Source: CAISDA01 sp050258555
GTDB taxonomy: Bacteria > Bacteroidota > Ignavibacteria > UBA10030 > UBA8401
NCBI GenBank assembly: GCA_050258555.1
Contig: JBLMZA010000040.1
Coordinates: 16,738-80,737 of the forward strand
Reading direction: 5' to 3'
Length of the DNA: 64,000 bases
This document shows, piece by piece, positions 17,234-27,410 of the stretch. The position numbers were made by a program, and so were the translations under genes. Position 1 is the first letter of the stretch; each line of letters opens with the position of its first letter. The notes under the pieces are model-generated. The model saw nothing but the letters and a program-made list of their open reading frames with translations. It ran no database searches and was not told the origin of the DNA.

Positions 17234-19066
17234 TTAGTGCCGGAGCGAGATGCCTCCCATCACCGTCCTGCCCGGCATCGGATAGCCGTACATGATCGTG
17301 TAGCCGGTATTGAAGAGGTTATCGGCCGAGAGGTAGACGGCCACCCTCGGCAGCACATCCCACGTGAGCCGCGAATTGACGACCGTATAGTCTGGCAGCG
17401 GCCGTCCGCCGAAATCCGCGCCGTAGAGCTTTTCGACGTGCTGGATGCCCGCATTCCATCGCAGCGTTTCCCAGGCATAGGACGCGCCGGCATAGAGCTT
17501 GTGCCGCGGATTGGCCATCGTCTGATCGCCCGGATCGAGATAGCCGTACGTCAGATCGATCTCAAGGCGTCCGCCCGGATGCACAGTGGCCGACATTTCA
17601 ATGCCGCGGTGGACGAACCTTCCCGAGTTGCTCAGCGTCAGATTCGGGAACATGCCTCCGACGCGGATCATGTTCGAGCCCTCGGATGTAAAGGCGGTGA
17701 CTTCGGCGCTTGCGATGCCGCGATAGTGATACAGGAAACCCGCCTCATAATTCCACATCCGCTCGGGCTCAAGTCCGGGCGTCGGCGCCGGAAAAAGATA
17801 CAGTTCGCGGATCGTCGGACTGCGGAAGCCCTTTCCCGCCGAAGCTTTCAGTGTAAGCGATGTGTCGATGCGGAAGGCGGCGCCGATCTGCGGAATCGTT
17901 TCGTAGCCGTATGTGGTATGGTGATTCACGCGGATGCCGGCATTCATGGTGACGCGTCCGGCAATCGTCTGCTGCACAAGAACGTATGCGGCCTTCTCGT
18001 CGGTGAAATATTCTCCGAAGCTGTGGCGGGCGGTCCTGTTTTCTGCAGCGCCTCCGTAATGATTGTAGTCGATGCCGGCGGTCACCTCGCTCTGGGCTCC
18101 GAGCCTGATCCCTTCATAGAAGACGATGCCGATATTCTTGTCCGTCGAATGGAAACCGTCGTAAATGTCGTGTATGCCGAAGTTGTAAAAGAATTTCAAC
18201 GCGCCCTGCAGTCCGGGATTGCGGTTTTCCAGCGCGATGCCCGAGCTTCCGCGCTGTATATCGACCCAGTGGCGAGCAGCAGGCGCGAAGATTGTTCCGG
18301 GATCGAACGCCGTATACGCCGTCAGTGTCGCATCGGCCGAGACGAAGAATTCTCCGCCGAGCGCGCTCTGTGTACGCACCATGCCGTTGTTCATGCGGAA
18401 GGAGGAATGCTCACGATGCCCTTCGGTCTGATAATGTCCGCCTCCGAGAGAAATCGATGCGCCTTCCGTGCCGTACGAGACTCCTCCGTCGATCGTCTCC
18501 GTCGAGAAACTGCCGTGCGATGCATCGGCGTGGTAATGAAGTCCCGGCGTCCGGTAGGGTTTCGTGATGATGTTGATCACGCCGCCCATGGCGTTCGTGC
18601 CGTGCACAAGCGAGGCCGGTCCGCGTATCACCTCGATGCGCTCGACGTCCGCGTTCACATACGTGTCGGGCAGCGGATGGCCGAAGAGTCCCATCATCTG
18701 CGGTCTGCCGTCGGTCATAACGAGCACTTCGGTGTTCGGACTGCCGCCGGCGCCGCGGATGCTGATGCTGCCTGCCGACGCATCGGATGCGCCATAGCCG
18801 AGCACGCCGCGTTCCGTCACGAACACGCCGGGAACGCGCTTGTTGATGATCGACAGCAGCGATGTTTCTCCGCTTTCCTCGATCTGCTGACGGCCGATCA
18901 CGGTGATGCTGTTCGGAAGCGCGCTTCTGAGCACATCGGTGTTGGTGCCGGTCACGACGACCGGATCGAAATAATAGGTCTTTGCCGTATCGCGGGCACT
19001 CTGCGAAAATGCGGCGGAGGCGGACCCAATTGCAAGGAGTATGTGCAGCAGAAAATATTTCTTCAT
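17234..19066 (-). CDS. TonB-dependent outer-membrane receptor
   Basis: A 610-residue outer-membrane receptor. The signal peptide is residues 1-22 (ending SAAFSQ). The TonB-box-like region and plug start at YYFDPVVVTGTNTD. The plug includes ADVERIEVIRGPASLVHG and GGVINIITK, followed by a 22-stranded barrel (about 170-610) ending in the aromatic-pattern strand VMGGISLRH. It is small, like BtuB or siderophore receptors, and has no SusD partner or carboxypeptidase-like N-terminal domain. The substrate is unknown; no riboswitch or Fur-like site is visible. It follows the ABC permease gene by 36 bp on the same strand. Confidence 0.92.
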   Translation of the reverse strand: MKKYFLLHILLAIGSASAAFSQSARDTAKTYYFDPVVVTGTNTDVLRSALPNSITVIGRQQIEESGETSLLSIINKRVPGVFVTERGVLGYGASDASAGSISIRGAGGSPNTEVLVMTDGRPQMMGLFGHPLPDTYVNADVERIEVIRGPASLVHGTNAMGGVINIITKPYRTPGLHYHADASHGSFSTETIDGGVSYGTEGASISLGGGHYQTEGHREHSSFRMNNGMVRTQSALGGEFFVSADATLTAYTAFDPGTIFAPAARHWVDIQRGSSGIALENRNPGLQGALKFFYNFGIHDIYDGFHSTDKNIGIVFYEGIRLGAQSEVTAGIDYNHYGGAAENRTARHSFGEYFTDEKAAYVLVQQTIAGRVTMNAGIRVNHHTTYGYETIPQIGAAFRIDTSLTLKASAGKGFRSPTIRELYLFPAPTPGLEPERMWNYEAGFLYHYRGIASAEVTAFTSEGSNMIRVGGMFPNLTLSNSGRFVHRGIEMSATVHPGGRLEIDLTYGYLDPGDQTMANPRHKLYAGASYAWETLRWNAGIQHVEKLYGADFGGRPLPDYTVVNSRLTWDVLPRVAVYLSADNLFNTGYTIMYGYPMPGRTVMGGISLRH

Positions 19067-19102
19067 GGTCGCTTCTGTCTTTCGGTAAACGAATGGTTGC
19101 TC

Positions 19103-20752
19103 TTAAAAATCGTTCTTGAGTGCGCGCAATCCGGCGCGGTGCGTCACGCCTGCCACGGCCAGGCACAGCAGCAGGATCAGCATCGTTGCCTTCATCATTG
19201 CCGGCCGATCGGATGCGGCCCCGCTCGATTGCGCGATGAAGGCGGCAAGGGCCGGACTGAAATACAGGGCCACGACGGCTCCCAGCAGCATCATCGTGAA
19301 GAGAAACGTCATGGTCGCTCCCTGCGACGATGCGATGCGGATCGGATTTTTTTCGGAGAAGTCGGCATAGACCGATCCCATGCCGAAGTTCAGGCTTGCC
19401 GCGGCGGCTGCGATTCCGAGAATGACGGCAAGCGAACTGCCGGGGATGAGCGGCATGTGCCGGTACGGCACGATGGAGCCGAGCCAGATGAGAACACCCA
19501 GCACAGCGAGGATCGCGGCCATCGACAGGAACTTGATCCAGTAAAGACGCGCAGCCGTCATCGGCGCACTGCGGACGGTCCAATAGGCTTTCCCCTCGAG
19601 GCTGATCGACGGAAATGCGAAGCGCAGCGCGATGGAAGAAATCAGGAATGCATTGAACATGAAAATGATGATGAACGTCACGGCGCGCAGGTTCGCCGCA
19701 GCCGCCCGGAATTCCATCGTTGCGACGCTTGCCAGAAAAATCAGAAGCAGCGCAGCCATGACCGAGGCATGAACCCATTGGCCGGGATCGCGGAAGAAGA
19801 TCCAATATTCCTTTTTCAACACCGCTTCAACGTGCGACGGAAGCCGGGACGGCCGCGCAAAATGGAAAAACGGCGGCGCTCCCGGCGCCTGCGCGGAACT
19901 GACGCCTCTCAGCGAGATCGATGTCAGCCACGTGCCGTAAAACATTGTTCCTCCCAACAGCACGGCGCCGATGAAACAGGCCGCCGATGTGAGCACACAA
20001 AGGGCGATATTCGACCCGACGCCCGGCGTGAAATCGGTGATCCAGAAATACAGCGTCTGCGCAGCCCAGTAATTCGGCAGAAAGCGGGCGGCAAACGGAT
20101 CGAGCGAACCGTCATAGGCGTTCATGGCCGGAAAATTTTGCATGACGTCCCTGACCAGGGCCACAGGATTCGTGAGCGTGAAATACAAAACGATCTGCGC
20201 CGCATACAGCAGCGCCACCCCGGCAATGAGCGTTCTCAGGCGGACTTTCGAGGCGAGCTTCATGACGATCAGCAGGACGATCACCGCCAGGCTGCCGGCC
20301 ATGAGCATACACGGAACCAGCACGCCGAAAAGATACAGCGGATAGAAATACCACGAGAGGTGAAAATACGAACCGCAGCCGATCAGTACGGCGGCCGATG
20401 CCAGAAAGAGTGTGCCGGAACTATAGAAGAAATTATCGAGAAACTTGACCGTGAAGATCGTCGCATAGGGCACCGGCGACGAGAGCAGAAAGCCGATTTC
20501 AGGCGACCGGTAAAGCGTCGCGAACGAGACGACGATGTTCCCGGCGCTGACGGTCATGAAAAAGACGAACAGCACCATCGCTATGAAACGGTGATACAGG
20601 AAGAGGCCGATGCGGACATAGTCCAGCAGATACCACGTCACGAAGCGCGTGAAGACGACGGCCCCCGCGGCGAAGGCCGCATATACCATGAAGGACACGA
20701 CGCTCCGGGCGGAAAGCGGCCGCAGGCGCAGGAATGAAAATGTATTCCACAC
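19103..20752 (-). CDS. ABC exporter permease (large, ABC-2-like)
   Basis: A 549-residue integral membrane protein with roughly 12-14 hydrophobic segments arranged in two halves separated by a hydrophilic region near residues 290-325. The N-terminus is cytoplasmic and arginine-containing. It resembles the long ABC-2 type permeases that pair with a single ATPase. The start is GTG at 20752 with AAGG upstream. The ATPase gene (20807-21541) is immediately upstream and surely its partner. The substrate cannot be inferred; the downstream TonB receptor may be coincidental. Confidence 0.85.
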   Translation of the reverse strand: MWNTFSFLRLRPLSARSVVSFMVYAAFAAGAVVFTRFVTWYLLDYVRIGLFLYHRFIAMVLFVFFMTVSAGNIVVSFATLYRSPEIGFLLSSPVPYATIFTVKFLDNFFYSSGTLFLASAAVLIGCGSYFHLSWYFYPLYLFGVLVPCMLMAGSLAVIVLLIVMKLASKVRLRTLIAGVALLYAAQIVLYFTLTNPVALVRDVMQNFPAMNAYDGSLDPFAARFLPNYWAAQTLYFWITDFTPGVGSNIALCVLTSAACFIGAVLLGGTMFYGTWLTSISLRGVSSAQAPGAPPFFHFARPSRLPSHVEAVLKKEYWIFFRDPGQWVHASVMAALLLIFLASVATMEFRAAAANLRAVTFIIIFMFNAFLISSIALRFAFPSISLEGKAYWTVRSAPMTAARLYWIKFLSMAAILAVLGVLIWLGSIVPYRHMPLIPGSSLAVILGIAAAAASLNFGMGSVYADFSEKNPIRIASSQGATMTFLFTMMLLGAVVALYFSPALAAFIAQSSGAASDRPAMMKATMLILLLCLAVAGVTHRAGLRALKNDF

Positions 20753-20806
20753 GGCCGCCTTATACCATAGTATGTCGATCAGCTGCTTCAGGCGCTCACC
20801 TCTCTC

Positions 20807-21541
20807 TCATGCCTCCTCTTCGTCCTTTGTCAGCTCGAAAAAAACCGATTCGATCCTTCCGCCGTATTTCGCCTTCTCTTCATGCAGGTCGCTGCGCGAT
20901 CCGAGAAAGACCATCTTCCCTTTATGGATGATGCCGATGCGCGTGCAGAGCTCGTCGGCCATCTCCAGAATGTGCGTCGACATGAAAATCGATACGCCGC
21001 TGCCGGCGCACCGGACAAGCATGTCCTTCACGATGCGTGCGCTCCGCGGATCGAGTCCCACCATGGGCTCATCGATGATGATCGTCTTCGGATCGTGCAC
21101 GAATGCCGCGGCGAACGTCACGCGCTGGCGCATGCCCTGCGAGTAGTCTTCCGTCCTCTTGTCGATCCATGCGCCGAGTTCGAGTTCGTCGATCACGCGC
21201 GCGATGTTCTGCTTCAGGCGCTGCTTCGGCATTTCATGCAGCGCGCCCATATAGAAAAGGAATTCCCGGCCGGTGAGCTTGTCGTACAGATACGGATGGT
21301 CGGGTATGTAGCCGAATGTCCGCTTCGCTTCCACCGGCTCGCGGACGATATCGAAGCCGTTGATCCGGATCGTGCCGCCGGACGGCGTGAAGAGTCCCGT
21401 CATCATCTTGATCGTCGTCGTTTTCCCAGCGCCGTTGGGTCCGAGGAATCCGAAGAACTCGCCCTCTGCGATCGTGAGCGAGACGTCGTCGACGGCGGCA
21501 AATGCGCCGAAGCGCTTTGTGATGTGGTCAAGGACGATCAC
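20807..21541 (-). CDS. ABC transporter ATP-binding protein
   Basis: A 244-residue ATPase subunit. It has Walker A GPNGAGKTT (residues 35-43), Q-loop region, signature DYSQGMRQRV, Walker B TIIIDEPMVGLD, and the H-loop in MSTHILEMADEL. The sequence type (MIVLDHITKRFG...GFDIVREP) is that of exporters of the ABC-2 group (CcmA/NatA-like). It starts with GTG 6 bp after the guaA stop and precedes the permease by 54 bp, so guaA, ATPase and permease are probably one operon. Confidence 0.94.
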   Translation of the reverse strand: MIVLDHITKRFGAFAAVDDVSLTIAEGEFFGFLGPNGAGKTTTIKMMTGLFTPSGGTIRINGFDIVREPVEAKRTFGYIPDHPYLYDKLTGREFLFYMGALHEMPKQRLKQNIARVIDELELGAWIDKRTEDYSQGMRQRVTFAAAFVHDPKTIIIDEPMVGLDPRSARIVKDMLVRCAGSGVSIFMSTHILEMADELCTRIGIIHKGKMVFLGSRSDLHEEKAKYGGRIESVFFELTKDEEEA

Positions 21542-21547
21542 CGGGGC

Positions 21548-23089
21548 TCATTCCCATTCGATCGTGGCGGGCGGCTTCGAACTGATGTCGTAGACGACGC
21601 GGTTGACGCCGCGCACCTCGTTGATGATGCGGTTCGAGACGTGCGCAAGGAATTCGTACGGAAGCGGAGCCCAGTCCGCCGTCATGCCGTCGACGCTCGT
21701 CACGGCGCGGAGTGCAATCGTGTTCTCGTACGTGCGCTCATCGCCCATCACGCCGACCGACTGCACCGGCAGCAGCACGGCGAAGGCCTGCCAGACGGAA
21801 TGATACAGATTCTGCTTCCGGAGCTCGGTGATGAAGATCTCGTCGGCCGCGCGCAGCACGTCGAGCCGCTCCGGCGTGATGTCGCCGAGAATCCGGATCG
21901 CAAGACCCGGGCCGGGGAACGGATGGCGGTCGATGAACGCATCGGGCAGTCCGAGCGCGCGTCCCACCTCCCTCACTTCATCTTTGAAGAGCTCGCGGAA
22001 GGGCTCGATGAGCTTCAGGTTCATTTTTTCGGGAAGTCCGCCCACGTTATGATGCGATTTGATCGTGGCCGAGGGTCCCTTGAAGGATGTCGATTCGATC
22101 ACATCGGGATAGAGCGTCCCTTGGGCCAGGAACGCCACGCCTTCGGCCTTCTTCGCCTCCTCCTCGAACAAATCGATGAAGGCCTTGCCGATGATCTTGC
22201 GCTTCCGCTCCGGATCGGTCACGCCCTTGAGCCGTCCCAGGAAGAGGTGTGTGCCGTCCACGAAATCGAGCTTGATCTTGTATTCGTCGCGGAACATCTT
22301 CACCACTTTTGCGCTTTCGTCCTTGCGCATCACGCCGTTGTCGATATGGATGCAGAAGAGCTGATCGCCGACGGCCTTGTGCAGCAGCACCGCCGCCACC
22401 GACGAGTCGACGCCGCCGCTGAGCGCGCAGAGAACCTTTCCGCCGCCCACCTTCTCGCGTATGTCCGCTATTGCACGCTCGATGAACGACGCGGCATTCC
22501 ATTCCCCCTTGCATCCGCAGATGTCGTAGAGAAAGTTCTTCAGGAGCGTCCGGCCGTGGACCGTGTGGACGACTTCGGGATGGAACTGGACGCCGTAGAT
22601 ATTCCTGGCTTCGTTGCTGACGGCGCAGATGGGGGCGTTGTCGGAATGCGCGATCACCCGAAATCCTTCGGGAAGCTTGGTGAGCGAATCGCCGTGGCTC
22701 ATCCACACGTTCGATGCCTGCGGAATGTCCTTCAGGAGCGCCGAAGCGCCGTCGATCGTGAGCGCGGCACGTCCGTATTCCCGGCGCGCCGCCTTGTTCA
22801 CTTCCCCCCCGTTCTGGAAGGCGATCAATTGTAGGCCGAAGCAGATGCCGAGCACCGGCACGCCGAGCGTGAACAGTGCGGGATCCGAAATGGGCGCGTC
22901 GGGCGCATACACGCTCGAGGGACCGCCCGAGAGAATGACGCCTTTGGGATTGAACGAGCGGATGGCGTCGATCGGGAAATTATAGGGATGGATTTCGCAG
23001 TACACATTCAGTTCGCGCACGCGACGGGCGATGAGCTGCGTATACTGCGAGCCGAAATCGAGAATCAGTATGGAGTCGGGATGTGTCAT
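21548..23089 (-). CDS. guaA: GMP synthase (glutamine-hydrolysing)
   Basis: Converts XMP to GMP using glutamine and ATP. The 513-residue protein has the class I glutamine amidotransferase domain ([18 protein letters not shown]; catalytic Cys83 in GICFGLQ; His/Glu in [10 protein letters not shown]). The ATP-pyrophosphatase domain follows, with P-loop LSGGVDSS near residue 228, and then the dimerisation domain ending [19 protein letters not shown] 23089 matches the family N-terminus. It is divergent from smpB; an 88-bp palindromic element sits in the shared upstream region. Confidence 0.98.
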   Translation of the reverse strand: MTHPDSILILDFGSQYTQLIARRVRELNVYCEIHPYNFPIDAIRSFNPKGVILSGGPSSVYAPDAPISDPALFTLGVPVLGICFGLQLIAFQNGGEVNKAARREYGRAALTIDGASALLKDIPQASNVWMSHGDSLTKLPEGFRVIAHSDNAPICAVSNEARNIYGVQFHPEVVHTVHGRTLLKNFLYDICGCKGEWNAASFIERAIADIREKVGGGKVLCALSGGVDSSVAAVLLHKAVGDQLFCIHIDNGVMRKDESAKVVKMFRDEYKIKLDFVDGTHLFLGRLKGVTDPERKRKIIGKAFIDLFEEEAKKAEGVAFLAQGTLYPDVIESTSFKGPSATIKSHHNVGGLPEKMNLKLIEPFRELFKDEVREVGRALGLPDAFIDRHPFPGPGLAIRILGDITPERLDVLRAADEIFITELRKQNLYHSVWQAFAVLLPVQSVGVMGDERTYENTIALRAVTSVDGMTADWAPLPYEFLAHVSNRIINEVRGVNRVVYDISSKPPATIEWE

Positions 23090-23104
23090 GAGGTCGAGGT
23101 TATA

Positions 23105-23192
23105 ATGTGGGGCGAAGCCGGAAATGATACGCGCGTTAAGCGCGTATGTTAGTTGCTTCGCCCGTGGGTCGATGCAGCGCATCGACCCACAT
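23105..23192. repeat. 88-bp compound palindromic element
   Basis: The element is bounded by ATGTGGG (23105-23111) and CCCACAT (23186-23192). Inside are GGGCGAAGC (23110-23118) with GCTTCGCCC (23155-23163), ATACGCGC/GCGCGTAT (23127-23134 with 23140-23147), and a 12-bp stem GTGGGTCGATGC/GCATCGACCCAC (23164-23175 with 23179-23190). Its left arm is the same motif as the palindromes at 17181 and 48201. It sits between divergent guaA and smpB, so it is not a terminator. Confidence 0.75.
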
Positions 23193-23300
23193 TTACGATA
23201 CTGTCTCTAAAGATACGTGTTAGTTTCCGTTTCTCCAAGAACCGAAAAAATGAAAATCTTGCGGTTGAATTTGTCCGATTTTCTGGCGTTATTTAAATCT

Positions 23301-23774
23301 ATGAGATCAACCAGCACGGAAGCCGAACAGAAGATCGTCGTCTCGAACCGCAAAGCCCGCCACGATTACGAAGTGCTCGACACGTACGAAACGGGAATCG
23401 CCTTGAAGGGATCGGAAGTGAAATCGCTCCGCCTGGCCAACGCGAATCTGCAGGATTCGTATGCGACGATCCGCTCCGGAGAAGTGTGGCTCGAGGGCAT
23501 GCACATCAACACGTACGAACAGGCCAACCAGTTCAATCATGATCCCGTCCGTGCCCGGCGGCTTCTGCTCCACAAAAAAGAGATACGAAAGCTTTACGCG
23601 AAAACCGCCGAACGCGGACTGACGCTCGTGCCTCTGAAGGTGTATTTTTCAAACGGCAGGGTGAAAATCGAGCTCGCTCTCTGCCGCGGCAAGAAAAGCT
23701 ATGACAAGCGCGAGTCGCTCGCAAAGCGCGATCACGACATCGAAATGCAGCGCGCCCGGCGCGCGCGCGGGTAA
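23301..23774 (+). CDS. smpB: SsrA-binding protein
   Basis: Binds tmRNA and brings it to stalled ribosomes for trans-translation. The 157-residue protein has the OB-fold core: [20 protein letters not shown], the GSEVKSLR motif, and [10 protein letters not shown]. The C-terminal basic tail ([15 protein letters not shown]) enters the ribosome. ATG 23301 was chosen on family length; an ATG at 23250 would add 17 residues. Neither has a clear ribosome site. tyrS follows 65 bp downstream. The tmRNA gene itself is not in the window. Confidence 0.96.
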   Translation: MRSTSTEAEQKIVVSNRKARHDYEVLDTYETGIALKGSEVKSLRLANANLQDSYATIRSGEVWLEGMHINTYEQANQFNHDPVRARRLLLHKKEIRKLYAKTAERGLTLVPLKVYFSNGRVKIELALCRGKKSYDKRESLAKRDHDIEMQRARRARG

Positions 23775-23839
23775 TATTTTTTCTGTTGTCTGTACTCGAG
23801 CAGCAACATTTCCATTCACTCCACACCAGATCAAGACAA

Positions 23840-25057
23840 ATGCCGTTTCCCTCTCTCAACGAACAAATGGATATCATCCGCCGCGGCGTCTCCGAGATCA
23901 TTCCGGAGGAAGACCTCGCGCGGAAAATCGAAAAATCGATCAGAACATCGGTTCCCCTCAATATCAAGCTGGGTTGCGACCCGAGCCGCCCCGACCTTCA
24001 TCTCGGCCATTCGGTCGTGCTGCGCAAGCTGCGGCAGTTCCAGGATTTGGGGCATCAGGCGATTCTCATCGTGGGCGACTTCACCGGCATGATCGGCGAC
24101 CCCTCGGGCAAATCGAAGACCCGCCCCTCGCTCACTATCGAAGAGACGCGACAGAACGGCCAGAGTTATTTCGAACAGGCGGTGAAGATCCTCGACCCGT
24201 CGAAAATCCGCATGGTCTACAATTCCGAATGGCTCGGCAAGATGACCTTCTCGGACGTCATCAAGCTTGCCGGCAAATACACGGTCGCGCGCATGCTCGA
24301 GCGCGACGACTTCACCAAGCGCTTCAAGGCGGGCGAGCCCATCTCGGTGCACGAATTCCTCTATCCCCTGGCCCAGGCAATGGACTCCGTCGCGATCGAA
24401 TCGGATGTCGAGCTCGGCGGCACGGATCAGAAGTTCAACCTGCTGGTCGGCCGCGACATACAGCGTGAATTCGGCAAGGAGCCGCAGGTCATCCTCATGA
24501 TGCCAATTCTGGCCGGCACCGACGGCGTGGACAAGATGAGCAAGTCGCTCGACAACTACATCGGCATCAGCGACACGCCGAAGGACATGTACGGCAAGAC
24601 GCTCTCGATTCCCGACCGGCTGATCTACGAGTATTTTGTGCTCACCACGTCCGTCCCGGCTGCCGAGCTTGCCCAGATCGGGAGCCAGCTCTCCGACAGT
24701 TCTGTCAATCCGCGCGACATCAAGCGCCGGCTTGCCCGCACGCTCGTCGGCATGTACTACACGCAGGAAATCGCGGACGCCGCCGAACGTGAATTTGATA
24801 CCATCTTCGTGAAGAAGGACATTCCGGACGACATCCCCGAAAAGGAATGGCCGAAGACCGGGAGTGTCAACATCGTCCAGCTCATCGTCGATGCGCAATT
24901 GGCGCAGACCAAGAGCGAGGCGAGGCGCCTTGTGGAACAGGGCGGCGTGAGCGTCAACGCCGAAAAGGTCTCCGATCCGAAGGCGTCGGTGGCGCTGCTC
25001 GAGCCGGCGATTTTAAAAGTCGGGAAACGAAAATTTTTGAAGATTATTCCGATTTAA
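23840..25057 (+). CDS. tyrS: Tyrosyl-tRNA synthetase
   Basis: Class I synthetase that charges tRNA-Tyr. The 405-residue protein has the HIGH-type motif HLGH in [16 protein letters not shown], the tyrosine-binding region [17 protein letters not shown], and KMSKS in [14 protein letters not shown]. It ends in an S4-like RNA-binding domain ([23 protein letters not shown]). This is the TyrZ-like subtype with the longer KMSKS-proximal sequence. ATG 23840 gives the usual N-terminus; an in-frame extension to 23786 is unlikely. It is downstream of smpB in the same orientation. Confidence 0.97.
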   Translation: MPFPSLNEQMDIIRRGVSEIIPEEDLARKIEKSIRTSVPLNIKLGCDPSRPDLHLGHSVVLRKLRQFQDLGHQAILIVGDFTGMIGDPSGKSKTRPSLTIEETRQNGQSYFEQAVKILDPSKIRMVYNSEWLGKMTFSDVIKLAGKYTVARMLERDDFTKRFKAGEPISVHEFLYPLAQAMDSVAIESDVELGGTDQKFNLLVGRDIQREFGKEPQVILMMPILAGTDGVDKMSKSLDNYIGISDTPKDMYGKTLSIPDRLIYEYFVLTTSVPAAELAQIGSQLSDSSVNPRDIKRRLARTLVGMYYTQEIADAAEREFDTIFVKKDIPDDIPEKEWPKTGSVNIVQLIVDAQLAQTKSEARRLVEQGGVSVNAEKVSDPKASVALLEPAILKVGKRKFLKIIPI

Positions 25058-25163
25058 TTGTTTATCTTTAAAACCATGCTGCGAAGAGCAGTCATTCACG
25101 GCAGACAGGAGAAGAAAACTCCGCCGCCTGCATTGTTCGTAACTCTAAATTGGAGATGAGAGA

Positions 25164-25709
25164 TTGTTTGTTCCAACGAAAATATTTTTCACAAAAGGAG
25201 TCGGAAGGCATAAAGACTACTTGCAGTCGTTCGAGTTGGCGCTTCGCAGCGCGGGCATCGAGAAATGCAACCTGGTCACGGTCTCGAGCATCTATCCTCC
25301 CAAGTGCAAGCGCATTTCGCAGTCAGAGGGATTGAAGCTTCTCGAACCGGGTCAGATCACGTTCTGCGTCATGGCGCGCAATGCGACCAATGAGCCGAAC
25401 CGTCTGATCGCCTCGTCGATCGGCTGCGCGCAGGCCGCCGACGAATCGCAGTACGGCTACCTTTCCGAGCATCATCCTTTCGGCGAAACGGAAGAAAAAG
25501 CCGGCGACTACGCCGAGGATCTCGCCGCGACGATGCTTGCCACGACGCTCGGCATCGAATTCGATCCGAATCTGGCGTGGGACGAACGTGAAAAACATTT
25601 CAAGATGAGCAGTAAGATTCTGAAAACGTATAACGTCACGCAGTCGGCCGAAGGCGACAAAGACGGCAAGTGGACCACCACCGTCGCCGTTGCCGTGCTG
25701 CTTCCGTGA
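25164..25709 (+). CDS. Pyruvoyl-dependent arginine decarboxylase
   Basis: Converts arginine to agmatine, the first step of a polyamine route. The 181-residue proenzyme cleaves itself at a Ser-Ser bond to form a pyruvoyl cofactor. The cleavage motif is visible in [13 protein letters not shown] near residue 41. Later conserved elements are [20 protein letters not shown] and [13 protein letters not shown]. The start is TTG at 25164 with GGAG 8 nt upstream. The length matches the archaeal and chlamydial-type enzymes. A strong terminator follows. No agmatinase or agmatine deiminase is in the window. Confidence 0.93.
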   Translation: MFVPTKIFFTKGVGRHKDYLQSFELALRSAGIEKCNLVTVSSIYPPKCKRISQSEGLKLLEPGQITFCVMARNATNEPNRLIASSIGCAQAADESQYGYLSEHHPFGETEEKAGDYAEDLAATMLATTLGIEFDPNLAWDEREKHFKMSSKILKTYNVTQSAEGDKDGKWTTTVAVAVLLP

Positions 25710-25734
25710 TGCTCTGAATATCATCAGCTTCAAC

Positions 25735-25773
25735 AAAAAAGGATTCATTCGACGACGAATGGATCCTTTTTTT
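25735..25773. terminator. Bidirectional intrinsic terminator
   Basis: A hairpin with arms GGATTCATTCG and CGAATGGATCC (one G-T wobble) and an ACGA loop. It is flanked by six As on the left and seven Ts on the right, so the stem extends and works in both directions. It separates the arginine decarboxylase (plus) from the convergent PAP2 gene (minus). Confidence 0.88.
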
Positions 25774-25786
25774 ATTGTCGGCCTTG

Positions 25787-26593
25787 TCAAAAACTGACGG
25801 CAAGGAACGCCCTGGCTCCACCTTCCACCGGAACGATGATGAATGAGGCCTCCTCCTTCGTCTCCCGGCCCGTCACGCGGTCGAACGCGTCGATCAGTGT
25901 GCCGCGCAGTGCGAAGGTCAGCGCCGCACTTCCCGCCCCCACCGCCATCCCCCCGAGCACATCGCTCGGATAGTGGACGCCGTTATACACGCGCCCGTAC
26001 CCCACCAGTCCCGCCCAGACGAATGCCGGGATGTAGACGGCAGGCTTCGGATAGCGCAGCGTGAGCATTGCGGCCAGCGCGAATGCGCCTGTGGTGTGTC
26101 CCGAGGGAAACGAATACTCGTCGGCCGATTCGAGATCATGCACATGCACGTTGGAGAGTTCCTCATAAGGACGGGGACGTTTGATGGTGATCTTCAGCAC
26201 GTGCTTCACGCCGTAGGCGAGAATTTCCGTTGCCGAAAACAGGACGCCCGTGTTGAGCGCCGAGCGGTCGTCGGCCGCCAGACCGTAGACGATGCATCCC
26301 AGCGGCACGCCCACGGCCATCACGGCCACGGATTTGTCCGTCACGTTGAAGAGCGAAGTCTTGAAGGGTGTCTGGGCGTCGTTGACCCGACGGAAGAGCC
26401 GCGTATCGAAGCCTTCCGAGGCAGGCGCCACATCCTGCGCCTGCCGTCCGGCCGGTGCCGAAGACCAGGTCTGCCCGAGCGCCGCAGACAGGGATGCCGG
26501 GGATTGGCCCGGAGCCTGATCGGGGGTGAAAAAGAAGGCCGCCAGCGCTATCCATAGCGTCTGGCGGCACATGAAGTTGATGAATGATGTCAT
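25787..26593 (-). CDS. PAP2-family phosphatase (periplasmic/outer envelope)
   Basis: A 268-residue exported member of the PAP2/acid phosphatase superfamily. After an N-terminal signal or anchor (residues 5-30), the three catalytic motifs are intact: C1 KITIKRPRP, C2 FPSGHT, and C3 GRVYNGVHYPSDVLGG. These enzymes remove phosphate from lipid phosphates such as undecaprenyl diphosphate or phosphatidylglycerophosphate; the substrate here is unknown. ATG 26593 lies two bases after the transglycosylase stop, so the two are probably co-translated, hinting at envelope turnover. Confidence 0.9.
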   Translation of the reverse strand: MTSFINFMCRQTLWIALAAFFFTPDQAPGQSPASLSAALGQTWSSAPAGRQAQDVAPASEGFDTRLFRRVNDAQTPFKTSLFNVTDKSVAVMAVGVPLGCIVYGLAADDRSALNTGVLFSATEILAYGVKHVLKITIKRPRPYEELSNVHVHDLESADEYSFPSGHTTGAFALAAMLTLRYPKPAVYIPAFVWAGLVGYGRVYNGVHYPSDVLGGMAVGAGSAALTFALRGTLIDAFDRVTGRETKEEASFIIVPVEGGARAFLAVSF

Positions 26594-26595
26594 GG

Positions 26596-27318
26596 TTACA
26601 CCCGTTTGGGAAGATAGGTGCGGAGTTCGTTGTAACTTTTCATGACACCGTCGACGTATTGCACTGTTTGTTTCCAGTCCCGGAAATAACCGTTGGGAGG
26701 ACGCGGTGTATCCCATACGTGTCTGTGCAGCGTCGCGTATTTTTTAGACAAGAGCGACAATGCGTTTCTGACGCATCGCCATTGATTCGGGTTATCGTTC
26801 ACATATTCCGCCATCGCCTGCGCATCCTGCACTCTTCCCAGGCCTGCATTGTATGCGGCAAGCGTCAAACTGAGGCGGTCCTCTTCGGACAGATGTTCTG
26901 CGTCGAACGATTTGTAGATTTTTGAAAGGTAGTAAATGCCGCCGCGGATGTTCTCGTGCGGGCGGTCGAAATGCGCGCTGTCCACACCCCACTCGGAGGC
27001 AATCTCGCACTGTGTGGACCGGGTGATCTGCATCAGGCCGGAGGCCCCGCGCTCGCTGACGGCGTCGGGATCGAATCGGGATTCCTTCTCGATCACCGCC
27101 ATCACCAGACGCCAGTCGAGCCCGTAATGCTCGGCATGCTTGCGGATCACGCTGCCATACTGCTTCACCAGGAACCGGGAGCGCTCGGTGAGCTGTATGG
27201 TCTCCAGATTCTCGATGCTGCCGGCGGCAGGCGCGGTTTCCATGATCATCCGGCCCTCATAACAGCCGAAAATGATCACTGGCAAAAACATCACAACATT
27301 GAAGAGTACCTTACCCAT
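26596..27318 (-). CDS. Lytic transglycosylase (SLT/MltF-type domain)
   Basis: Cleaves peptidoglycan glycan strands, giving 1,6-anhydro products. The 240-residue protein has a hydrophobic N-terminus with a possible lipobox (IIFGC, Cys19) and an SLT domain. The catalytic Glu79 is in VIEKESRFDP, followed by SERGASGLMQI, RGGIYYLSKI and LAAYNAGLGRVQDA. ATG 27318 has GGAGG just upstream. It is followed directly by the PAP2 gene. Whether it is lipidated is uncertain because the residue before the glycine is phenylalanine. Confidence 0.93.
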   Translation of the reverse strand: MGKVLFNVVMFLPVIIFGCYEGRMIMETAPAAGSIENLETIQLTERSRFLVKQYGSVIRKHAEHYGLDWRLVMAVIEKESRFDPDAVSERGASGLMQITRSTQCEIASEWGVDSAHFDRPHENIRGGIYYLSKIYKSFDAEHLSEEDRLSLTLAAYNAGLGRVQDAQAMAEYVNDNPNQWRCVRNALSLLSKKYATLHRHVWDTPRPPNGYFRDWKQTVQYVDGVMKSYNELRTYLPKRV

Positions 27319-27410
27319 TATCCCTCCTGCTTTAAGTGTCACATCCTTCCGTCCCGGTCCTGGAAAGTTCGGTCAGACTGCACGCGGCTCCGGGAGGAAG
27401 ACTCCTCAAA

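Noticed and set aside
17180..20737. Very long plus-strand open frame (1185 codons)
   Set aside because: It lies antisense to the TonB receptor and ABC permease, has no recognisable domain, and crosses two real gene boundaries.
25058..25163. Candidate small RNA or tRNA in the tyrS-decarboxylase gap
   Set aside because: Only a short CTGC...GCAG stem is visible; there is no cloverleaf.
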